Assembly (NCBI GenBank): GCA_013178375.1 | Contig: JABLXQ010000028.1 | Location: 93,564 to 157,563 of the forward strand | Direction of reading: 5' to 3' | Length of the DNA: 64,000 bases | Source of the DNA: Gammaproteobacteria bacterium | Lineage (GTDB): Bacteria; Pseudomonadota; Gammaproteobacteria; Pseudomonadales; Ketobacteraceae | Part shown: positions 26,879 to 50,680 of the stretch, piece by piece | Layout: every line of letters begins with the position of its first letter | How positions within the stretch are numbered: position 1 is the first letter of the stretch | Position numbers and translations under genes: made by a program | The notes under the pieces: model-generated | Told to the model about the DNA's origin: nothing | The model's database searches: none | The model's input: the letters and a program-made list of their open reading frames with translations, nothing else

Positions 26879-28677
26879 TGGCTGGATTCCACCAGGGGCT
26901 TGGGTGCCGAAACAGTGGCTATGACACCGGCTGCAGCCTTGCTGCCAGTACCGGCTACGGGCTGAGCTGCGCTGGTCTGGGGTTCGGGTTCAACGGGAGC
27001 AGCAGGCTCCGGTGCTGCCTGCACTTCAGGGGCGGCGGCCGCAGCAGGTTCAGCGGTCGCAGGAGCCTGCCGGGCAAGATCCTGCTCCAGTTGCTCTGCC
27101 AGTGGCGACATTGAGGCGCCCGCCGTCGACGGCGTCGGCTGCTCAGGCTGCGTAGCAGGTATTGCTGGCTTGGCGGCTGCAGAAGGCGCGGAGCTTGTAG
27201 TGTCGGGCTGGGTTTTTGCCTTGGGTGCAGGTGCTGTTTGGGCTGGCACCGGCGTCTTCAGTGCGTCCTGCAACGCACCAAGCTGCTTGCCCAGCTTCAT
27301 GGCATTGTCCTTCAATTTGGCTTTTTGCTCATCGTCCAGATCGTCGTAGTAATCCTTGGCCTTGTCGGCAAGATCACGGGCTTTTTCCTCCGAAATATTG
27401 ATAGTCATCGCCTTGGGTTCACGGGCAGCGGGAGCCGGAGGCGCAGCAATCGCCGGCGCTACCTGTCGACCACCGGCAAACGGGTTGTCTCCCGCAACCA
27501 CTTCTGACTCCACCTGATCCGGATTGTCCTGCAGCTGGGTTCGCACCCGCATGCCTTCGACTGCAATATCCAGCTGGTTCAGGACCACCTGCTCACCGTC
27601 ATCAATGCCGGTGTTGATGTACACGGTATCTTTTTCTTTGTGGAGAATGCCAATCTCCCGCTTGCTGAGGCGGCTGTCGTCGGTCACGACCCAGACTTCG
27701 TTGCCATTGCGCAGCGCCTTGCGCGGAATGGCGAAGACTCGCTCGAATTTGCGTCCGGCAATTTTGGCTTCCACGAAGGAACCCGCCACCAGTTCGGGGC
27801 GACCGGGTTGACGGGCATCGATTCCATAGGGGTCCGGCACATGGGCCACTACGTACAGAAGGCGATTGCGCTCGTCGACGCCGCCCTCGGTACGGACCAC
27901 CTGCCCTTTCCAGGTAAAGGTTTTGCCGGCGAACTCCTCGGTGAAGAGGACCTCGGGCATGGCCAGCGTCTCCTGGTCAGACATCCGGCCCGGCACATCC
28001 ACCAGACCCAGCTGGCGATCAGACAGCGGCAACCGCACTTCGGCAACATCCACCGCATAGATCACGCCCATTTGCGCTCCGGGACGCAGGAACTGGCCAA
28101 TATTGAGGCCGGCCGTCAGCACCCGGCCATCAAAGGGCGCCCGTATAGTGGTGCGCTCACGCTGCTTTTTCATCGCGTCGAGTTCGGAACTGGTTGCCAG
28201 GTAGTGCGCTTCCGCCTGGCGCACCTGCACTTCAAAACTGGCCAGCGTGTTGCCCTGCACACTGCGCCCCATGGAGCGGGCCTTGCGCTCGGCCTTGGCC
28301 TGCAGGAAGGTCTGGTACGCCTGGGCCTTGGCAGCCTCGCCGCGCTTGATCATGACGTCATATTCAAGGGTATCGACCCGGACCAGGATTTCGCCGCGCT
28401 TGAAAAAGCCACCGGCTGAAAAATTCGGGGAGATCTCGACGATCTGGCCGGAAACCTCGGATACGAGATGAATCTGGGTACTGGGGGTAACGGTGCCCCG
28501 GGTGAAAAGCGGGATATTCATGGACTGGGCACGGGCGGGTGCGATGTTCACGAGGGGAATGCGCACTTCAGCTTTCTGGGGTGCAACCTGGGGCTGGCTG
28601 GCAAAGTGGAAGAAGTAAAACGCAAGCGCCGCGACAACTGCTACTACGGGAAGCCCTATCTTCAATAGCTTTTTCAT
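26875..28677 (-). CDS. RND-type efflux periplasmic adaptor (HlyD family) with long Pro/Ala tail
   Basis: This is a membrane fusion protein that would link an inner-membrane pump to an outer-membrane channel. It has an N-terminal membrane anchor (IGLPVVAVVAALAFYFFHFA). The lipoyl half-motifs TRGTVTPSTQIHLVSEVSGQIVEI and TTIRAPFDGRVLTAGLNIGQFL flank a coiled-coil hairpin. Beta-barrel and membrane-proximal domains run to about 375. The last 200 residues are unusual: a charged helix (KARDLADKAKDYYDDLDDEQKAKL) and a long Ala/Pro/Gln-rich tail. Normal family length is about 350-400, here it is 600. No pump or channel gene is adjacent. Confidence 0.88.
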   Translation of the reverse strand: MKKLLKIGLPVVAVVAALAFYFFHFASQPQVAPQKAEVRIPLVNIAPARAQSMNIPLFTRGTVTPSTQIHLVSEVSGQIVEISPNFSAGGFFKRGEILVRVDTLEYDVMIKRGEAAKAQAYQTFLQAKAERKARSMGRSVQGNTLASFEVQVRQAEAHYLATSSELDAMKKQRERTTIRAPFDGRVLTAGLNIGQFLRPGAQMGVIYAVDVAEVRLPLSDRQLGLVDVPGRMSDQETLAMPEVLFTEEFAGKTFTWKGQVVRTEGGVDERNRLLYVVAHVPDPYGIDARQPGRPELVAGSFVEAKIAGRKFERVFAIPRKALRNGNEVWVVTDDSRLSKREIGILHKEKDTVYINTGIDDGEQVVLNQLDIAVEGMRVRTQLQDNPDQVESEVVAGDNPFAGGRQVAPAIAAPPAPAAREPKAMTINISEEKARDLADKAKDYYDDLDDEQKAKLKDNAMKLGKQLGALQDALKTPVPAQTAPAPKAKTQPDTTSSAPSAAAKPAIPATQPEQPTPSTAGASMSPLAEQLEQDLARQAPATAEPAAAAAPEVQAAPEPAAPVEPEPQTSAAQPVAGTGSKAAAGVIATVSAPKPLVESSQ

Positions 28678-28907
28678 CTTGTTATCTTCTTTTCTTCAGG
28701 AACGGACAACGCCGTCGCTATCAAGAAATACGGGGGAATCAATGGCATGCAGGGTACCGTAAACATGCGGCGATCCGGCATATTAGCTGAATTGATCCCA
28801 AAAATTAATTGGTTGGCTCAAGAATTTGCACTTGGCAGTCACTGTAGCAGCAGCGACTTCCAATCGCGAATGGCGACGATGTTCGCAAGCGAAGGAGATG
28901 GACAGAA

Positions 28908-29708
28908 TCAACGTCTGGAAAGCAGGCCTTCAGCCCGCCCCAGCACACAGTTCAGGGCCTGGCTGACGGTATTGAGCAAGGAATCCGTCACCTGGTTGAT
29001 AAAGAAGTGGTCCCCCGAGAAGAGTTCGAGACTGAACGGGCCTTTCGTCACGGAGCGCCAGTCTTCCAGATCGTCCAGGGACACCTGTTTATCCTTGACG
29101 CCACCCAGTGCCAGCACAGGCACATCGATGGGTTCGGACGGGCGGTATTCCCAGGTTTCCACAACCTGGCAATCGGCACGCAGGATCGGGCTGACGAGGT
29201 CCATCAGCTCCGGGTTGTTCAGGGCTTCTTCCGGGGTGCCATTCAGACGACGGATTTCATCGCGGAATTGCGGCTCTGGCAGGGTGTGGATGGGTTTGTT
29301 GCGGGGCGGACGCTGCGGACCACGTCTGCCGGACACAATCAGGCAGGCCGGCTGGCGCACGCCGGAATCACGCAGACGCCGGGCCAGTTCGAATGCCACC
29401 TGGGCGCCCATGCTGTGACCGAAAAATGCGTAAGGGACACCGACATAAGGCTGGATTGCAGTCTGCAGGGCATCAAGCAGGCTATTCAGGGTGGTATGGG
29501 CCCGCTCCTTGAATCGGGAGCCACGGCCGGGTAACTGGACGGAACAGACTTCAACATCGGCGGGCAACAAACGATGCCAGTCGCGGTAGGTGGACGCATT
29601 GCCGCCGGCATAGGAAAAACAGAACAATCGCAACCGGGGCGCATCGACAGGGCGAGGAACCTGGAACCAGGGATTCTGGGCAACCTTGGGACTGGATGTC
29701 ATAACCAT
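28908..29708 (-). CDS. Type II thioesterase (NRPS-associated)
   Basis: The 266-residue alpha/beta hydrolase removes misprimed acyl groups from carrier proteins and is a regular companion of NRPS genes. It has LFCFSYAGGNASTYRDW, QLPGRGSRFKE, the nucleophile motif FFGHSMGAQVAFELA (Ser99), a central catalytic Asp in the LALGG segment and a C-terminal GDHFF His. Length is typical. A second ATG two codons in is also possible. Its leader contains AAAATAACAAGAAAACGG. It supports the view that the left flank belongs to the NRPS cluster. Confidence 0.9.
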   Translation of the reverse strand: MVMTSSPKVAQNPWFQVPRPVDAPRLRLFCFSYAGGNASTYRDWHRLLPADVEVCSVQLPGRGSRFKERAHTTLNSLLDALQTAIQPYVGVPYAFFGHSMGAQVAFELARRLRDSGVRQPACLIVSGRRGPQRPPRNKPIHTLPEPQFRDEIRRLNGTPEEALNNPELMDLVSPILRADCQVVETWEYRPSEPIDVPVLALGGVKDKQVSLDDLEDWRSVTKGPFSLELFSGDHFFINQVTDSLLNTVSQALNCVLGRAEGLLSRR

Positions 29709-29944
29709 TGCTTACTGCCACCGTTTTCTTGTTATTTTGCCTTAACCGTCGCCGGATAATGGGCAACCCCAATGTGACTACTGAGCACCAAATTAGTACA
29801 ACGGTGCAAGAATATGAAAAGTATACCGCAGTTATTTGACTGTCTACCAAGAATTAAAAGCGATACATCTGCCCCGGTCAAACCCGGGATACGAGAAATG
29901 TGAAAACTTAACAGTTTGAAAACAACAAGTTACACAACTTACAG

Positions 29945-31288
29945 TCAGCCGTTCGTCGCGGGACGGACGGTCTGGGCCGACTGCTCGTTTTGTGACGGAC
30001 TCGGCATATTTTCGTCGGGCAGATCGAGGTCGGCGCGGCGGATCGATGCGGTTCCCCAGGCCACCAAAACCATCAGCAAACTGAGCACGCCGCACAGGCT
30101 GATCATCAGCGCAACACCCCTGCCCTCGCCCACTCCCCAAACGGGTCCAAACAACGGAGCCCATGCACCGCCTTCCCGCATCAGTGGATTGAAAACGTGG
30201 TCCGCCAGCAACCCAGCCAGCAGAAACGCCGCCGGTTGCGCAGCTTTCATGATGGTATTGCGCAAGCTGAAGGCGCGTCCGTGAAAATGCGCCGGCACCT
30301 TGCGCTGCCAAAGGGTCTGACTGCAGACGGTTGCCACCGGCGCCGCAATCATGATGACCACGGCGCAACCCGCCAGCCAGGTAATGCTGACGGGAACCGG
30401 CATCAGGATCAGCACACAGGCAATGACGACGGACGCCACCAGGATACCCAGCATTTTGCGCTGCGGCCCCTTCCAGGCCACCATCAGCAGACCGCCGAAC
30501 AAGGTACCCACACCCGCCATGGACTGGATCATGCCCAGGTCAGTGGACGTTCCAATACTCAACACCAGAGGAAGCATAAGCACCTGCACCGCCGATACGT
30601 TGAACCAGATAAGCGTGAACAGATACAACCCACCCAGCACGCCGGGCTTGGATTTGAGGAAGCGATAGGCTTCGGCGATATCGCTCCACAGCGTGGTGGC
30701 TTTGTCCTTCGCCACCTGCGGCAAGGCCGGCAGCGTTACGACGGCCAGCGTCAGCAGGCCAATTGTGTAGCTGACAATGTCGATGGCGAAAATGCCGCTC
30801 ATGCCGATCTGATCCAGCGTCACGCCCGCCAGCAGGGGACCGGCCAACTGCACTACGCCAAACACCAGCCCCAGCGAACCGTTGGCGCGGCTCAGACCTT
30901 CCGGTGGTACCAGCGTGGTAATGATGGAGGAAAAACCGATCTGCAGCACGGTGCCGCACACGGACGCTATCGGCACCACCAGCAGGATGTGCCAGACCTG
31001 CAGCAAATCGTTCCAGTACAGCAGGGCCAGCACCAGTGTCACCAGCGCACTGCCGAGCTGCGCGCTGAACAGCACATGCTTGCGATTCCAGCGATCGATG
31101 ATTGAACCGATGATCGGCCCCAGCAGAATACCCGGAACGGTGGAGGCTACTGCGATGATGGTGAAGTTGGTAACGCTGCCGCCTGTTTTGTAGGCCCAGA
31201 CGCCGAGGGCAAAATTCGTGAGGGTGGAACCCAGCAGGGAAAGCGACTGGCCGATCAGGATAAAGTAGAAAAGCCGTAAGCCCGACAT
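29945..31288 (-). CDS. MFS transporter, probable peptide/siderophore exporter
   Basis: The 447-residue protein has about twelve membrane helices and MFS motifs: the N-terminal loop GPIIGSIIDRWNRKHVLF, repeated in altered form in the second half (WKGPQRKMLGI). The layout resembles the EntS/DHA3-type exporters found beside NRPS clusters, including the start RLFYFILIGQSLSLLGSTLTNFALGVW. The C-terminal tail is polar. It lies between the type II thioesterase gene and the divergent condensation-like gene. Export of the NRPS product is the natural guess; substrate cannot be read from sequence. Confidence 0.82.
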   Translation of the reverse strand: MSGLRLFYFILIGQSLSLLGSTLTNFALGVWAYKTGGSVTNFTIIAVASTVPGILLGPIIGSIIDRWNRKHVLFSAQLGSALVTLVLALLYWNDLLQVWHILLVVPIASVCGTVLQIGFSSIITTLVPPEGLSRANGSLGLVFGVVQLAGPLLAGVTLDQIGMSGIFAIDIVSYTIGLLTLAVVTLPALPQVAKDKATTLWSDIAEAYRFLKSKPGVLGGLYLFTLIWFNVSAVQVLMLPLVLSIGTSTDLGMIQSMAGVGTLFGGLLMVAWKGPQRKMLGILVASVVIACVLILMPVPVSITWLAGCAVVIMIAAPVATVCSQTLWQRKVPAHFHGRAFSLRNTIMKAAQPAAFLLAGLLADHVFNPLMREGGAWAPLFGPVWGVGEGRGVALMISLCGVLSLLMVLVAWGTASIRRADLDLPDENMPSPSQNEQSAQTVRPATNG

Positions 31289-31403
31289 CGATTCACAGGA
31301 CCGTTATTCTTGTTTTGGTGGAATGGCCGCATGGTACCGTATATTGAAGGCATGGTATAGTTTTTGGATTGCCCTCACCGCTGTAGACAACAATAACGAT
31401 ACG
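31289..31403. promoter_or_regulatory. 115-base divergent region between MFS gene and condensation-like gene
   Basis: The two genes read outward from this short gap, so it must hold promoters for both. TATAGT on the plus strand (31357-31362) is a possible -10 for the condensation-like gene. Leaders on both sides contain A/C-rich stretches: AACAAGAATAACGG and GACAACAATAACG. Confidence 0.45.
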
Positions 31404-32600
31404 ATGAGCTTTTACCGCACCCCTTCCCCCCTTGAATTCAGTTATATCGCCAGCGACCTGCCTGACACTTCTCCCATGGTGAATCAGTTTTTCGTGCACG
31501 GTGCAGGCCATATCGACCGCCAGCAACTGCAGGATGCATTGATCAAGGCCGCCGAGGTCAATCCGGGCATGCGCACGCGACTGAAAGGTTTCTGGGGCTG
31601 GCGCTACTGGGATGACGCGGGCCCGCTGCCGGTGCTGGAGGAAATCGACGCGCCGGACTGGGATGGCATGAGCTCGGAAAACTGCCCGCGCCTGGGCGAA
31701 GTGATCGATCCGCGCAAGGATGCCCTGTGTCAGGTATCGCTGATCCATGCGGCGGGTGATGTGTTCCTGTTGTTTCGCACCCATCACGCCATTTCCGACG
31801 GCCGTGGCACCGTGCATTTCATGCATGATGTGTTTCGTATTCTGCGGGGGGAAGCGCCGATGGGCTCCACCTCGAAAATCACGGAGTGGGATATCGCCCT
31901 GCGTGAGGAGCGGCCACCGCGTCCTGTGGTTGAAGGCGGCTGTCTGCCGGTACTGAAATGCGAAAAACATCCGGGTGAGCGCGGTTGTCGCTGGCAGCGG
32001 TTTTACTGGGACGGGGATCAGAACCGTTTCACTGCAAAACTGATTTTCACGCTGGGGCAGCTGGCACGGGAAAATCACGGCGACGGCAAGGTGTTGTTCC
32101 GCATTCCGGCAGACCTGCGCCGCTACATGAAGGAAGATGAGGGATTTTCCGTCGCCAATTGCACCGGAGCTTTGGATCTGGAAATCACGGCGGAAACCAC
32201 GATGAACCAGATCCGTTCGTCGATTGTGAAAGCGATGCGACAGAAAGAGGATCTTTCACCGTTCAAGGAAGACCAGAAAATTGCGAAATGGCTGCCGGGT
32301 GCGATGTTCCGGCAGTCGGATGAATCGCTCAATAAACTGCATGCGGAAGGACGCTACCGGATGACCGGCGTCATCAGTTATATGGGTGATGTGGGGGAAG
32401 AGCTGTTTCGCTGCCCGGACTTTACGCCCAAGTCATTGTTCGGCGCTCCCATTGCGCTGGAGAACCGGCCGATATTTGTCGGTGCTTCTACCCATGGCAA
32501 TGTGACCAGCATTTTTGTAGGTGCGCCCAAGGCACTGGCCAGTCAGCAGGATCTGCAGGCCTTCTGCGCCGTGCTGGCGGAACGGCTGCATGCGCTTTGA
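31404..32600 (+). CDS. Stand-alone condensation/acyltransferase-superfamily protein
   Basis: This 398-residue protein has the HHxxxDG catalytic motif of the condensation/PapA/WS-DGAT superfamily (THHAISDGRG, His127, His128, Asp132). Also present are a PapA-like FRIPADLRRYMK and a C-terminal FVGASTHGNVTSIFVGAP. It has no carrier, adenylation or membrane segments. The ATG at 31404 follows the leader ACAACAATAACGATACG; an in-frame ATG 27 codons upstream lies in the presumed promoter. It lacks the YCRP and NYxxF motifs of the C' domains in the nearby NRPSs, so it is a separate subtype. It may acylate or release the peptide in trans. Plus-strand orientation sets it apart from the rest of the cluster. 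Confidence 0.75.
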   Translation: MSFYRTPSPLEFSYIASDLPDTSPMVNQFFVHGAGHIDRQQLQDALIKAAEVNPGMRTRLKGFWGWRYWDDAGPLPVLEEIDAPDWDGMSSENCPRLGEVIDPRKDALCQVSLIHAAGDVFLLFRTHHAISDGRGTVHFMHDVFRILRGEAPMGSTSKITEWDIALREERPPRPVVEGGCLPVLKCEKHPGERGCRWQRFYWDGDQNRFTAKLIFTLGQLARENHGDGKVLFRIPADLRRYMKEDEGFSVANCTGALDLEITAETTMNQIRSSIVKAMRQKEDLSPFKEDQKIAKWLPGAMFRQSDESLNKLHAEGRYRMTGVISYMGDVGEELFRCPDFTPKSLFGAPIALENRPIFVGASTHGNVTSIFVGAPKALASQQDLQAFCAVLAERLHAL

Positions 32601-32646
32601 TTGACTAGCGCGTTGATTGACGTGCACATTGATTGAAAGGCCGAAT

Positions 32647-32677
32647 AAAAAAAGGGAACCAGATCGGTTCCCTTTTT
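32647..32677. terminator. Bidirectional intrinsic terminator between converging genes
   Basis: GGGAACC and GGTTCCC pair around AGATC, flanked by an A-run on one side and a T-run on the other. It sits between the ends of the condensation-like gene (+) and the aminotransferase gene (-) and can serve both. Confidence 0.9.
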
Positions 32678-32744
32678 ATTTTTTTGCCGAGACTTAATTT
32701 GCCGATTGATTAACGCAGACACTGCAGTGCCGCATCATCCCGCC

Positions 32745-34001
32745 TCAGAAACATTCCTTCATCGATGTCCGGATGATATCCAGCCCCTGCTGCAATTCGC
32801 TTTCCGACACCGTCAGCGGCGGCAGCAGTTTCATCACCTGCCCTTTGCGGCCGGCGTTTTCGATGATCAGGCCTTTTTCGAAACATTTGGCCAGCACCCG
32901 CTCGATCAGGTCGTTGTCGCCGGTGACGGTGAAATCCACACCCCAGATCAATCCCAGACCCCGCAGCGACAGGCGCGGATCGACTTCCTCGATGATTGAG
33001 CGCAATGCGGATTCCACCAGCCTGGCTTTTTTCTCCACCTGACCCTGGATATCGAGGGAAGTCCACAATTCCAGCGCTGCGGCGCCGCCGACGAACGCCA
33101 GCTGGTTGCCGCGGAAAGTACCGTTGTGCTCACCAGGGGACCATTTGTCGATCTCCGGCTTCAGCAGCACGATGGACATGGGCAGGCCGCAGCCGCTGAT
33201 GGATTTGGACAGGGTGATCACGTCTGGCACGATGCCGGCACGTTCGAACGAGAAAAAGTTGCCGGTGCGACCACAGCCTACCTGGATGTCGTCAACGATC
33301 ATCAGGATGTCGTGCTTGTCGCACAGGGCGCGCAGTTTTTTCAGCCATTCCACCCGCGCCACCACGACACCACCCTCGGCCTGCACGGTTTCCAGCAGCA
33401 CGGCGGCGGGTTTGTCGATGCCGGAACTTGGGTCGGACAGCACGGCATCCATGTAGGCGATGGTGTCGATTTTTTCCATAGCGCCGAACGGGTACGGCAT
33501 GAAGGTGACATTGGGCAGAACGGTGCCGGCGGCTTTGCGGTTGTACTGGTTGCCGGTGCAAGCGAGGCTGCCGAGCGTCATGCCGTGGAAGCCACCCTGG
33601 AAGGCGAAAATGTTTTGCCGCCCTTTTACCTTGCGCGCGATTTTCAGTGCCGCTTCCACCGCGTTGGTGCCGGTGGGGCCGCAGAATTGCACGCGGTAAT
33701 CCAGTTTGCGCGGCAGCAGGATTTTTTCCTGCAGGGACTGGATGAATTCGCCCTTGGCGACGGTGTACATGTCGAGGGCGTGCATGATGCCGTCGTCACG
33801 CAGGTAGTCGATCAGCTTGTCGCGGATGAAGTCCGGGTTGTGGCCGTAATTGAGCGCGCCGGCGCCGGCGAAAAAGTCCAGGTAGCGGCGGCCGTCTTCT
33901 CCTTCGATGAAGGAGCCTTTCGCCCGTTTGAATACGGTGGGAAACGCACGACAGTAGGAACGCACTTCGGATTCATACTGCTGAAATACTTCGGTACGCA
34001 T
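32745..34001 (-). CDS. Class III aminotransferase, EctB-like diaminobutyrate aminotransferase
   Basis: EctB-type enzymes move an amino group from glutamate to aspartate semialdehyde, making L-2,4-diaminobutyrate. The 418-residue PLP enzyme has FCGPTGTNAVEAALKIARK, IFAFQGGFHGMTLG, MIVDDIQVGCGRTGNFFSFE and LSKSISGCGLPMSIVL (PLP Lys266), all close to the EctB pattern. No ectA or ectC genes are nearby, which argues against an ectoine operon. The ATG is 8 bases past the NRPS stop, so it is coupled to the NRPS and probably supplies a diamino acid building block. Other omega-aminotransferase substrates remain possible. Confidence 0.85.
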   Translation of the reverse strand: MRTEVFQQYESEVRSYCRAFPTVFKRAKGSFIEGEDGRRYLDFFAGAGALNYGHNPDFIRDKLIDYLRDDGIMHALDMYTVAKGEFIQSLQEKILLPRKLDYRVQFCGPTGTNAVEAALKIARKVKGRQNIFAFQGGFHGMTLGSLACTGNQYNRKAAGTVLPNVTFMPYPFGAMEKIDTIAYMDAVLSDPSSGIDKPAAVLLETVQAEGGVVVARVEWLKKLRALCDKHDILMIVDDIQVGCGRTGNFFSFERAGIVPDVITLSKSISGCGLPMSIVLLKPEIDKWSPGEHNGTFRGNQLAFVGGAAALELWTSLDIQGQVEKKARLVESALRSIIEEVDPRLSLRGLGLIWGVDFTVTGDNDLIERVLAKCFEKGLIIENAGRKGQVMKLLPPLTVSESELQQGLDIIRTSMKECF

Positions 34002-34009
34002 TCAATGCC

Positions 34010-50476
<16,467 letters not shown>

Positions 50477-50542
50477 GAGTGACGCAGATTCCTTAACAGC
50501 GCAAAGTCAGTGGATTCAAGTCCGCTGATTATTGAGAACAAC

Positions 50543-50663
50543 ACAAATAAAGCCCGCAGATTATTCAAATCTGGACACGCCGTGAACCCATCCCTGGGGG
50601 CTGCTCCGCGGCATCCCTGCCGCAGAGCGTCCATCTTCGAATAATCTGCAGGGCTTTATTTGT
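50543..50663. repeat. 121-base inverted-repeat element between the two NRPS genes
   Basis: The ends form inverted repeats of 24 and 25 bases that differ by one inserted base; each arm begins acaaataaagccc when read inward. The core contains a further palindrome (CCGCGGCATCCCTGCCGCAG type). It has no coding capacity and resembles the REP/MITE-like palindromic elements scattered in many gammaproteobacterial genomes. On the transcript it could form one long stem between the NRPS genes. Confidence 0.8.
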
Positions 50664-50680
50664 ATTGGCATTGTCATTTT

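Noticed and set aside
32745..34001. Ectoine biosynthesis operon
   Set aside because: Only the EctB-like gene is present; no acetyltransferase or ectoine synthase nearby, and it is coupled to an NRPS.
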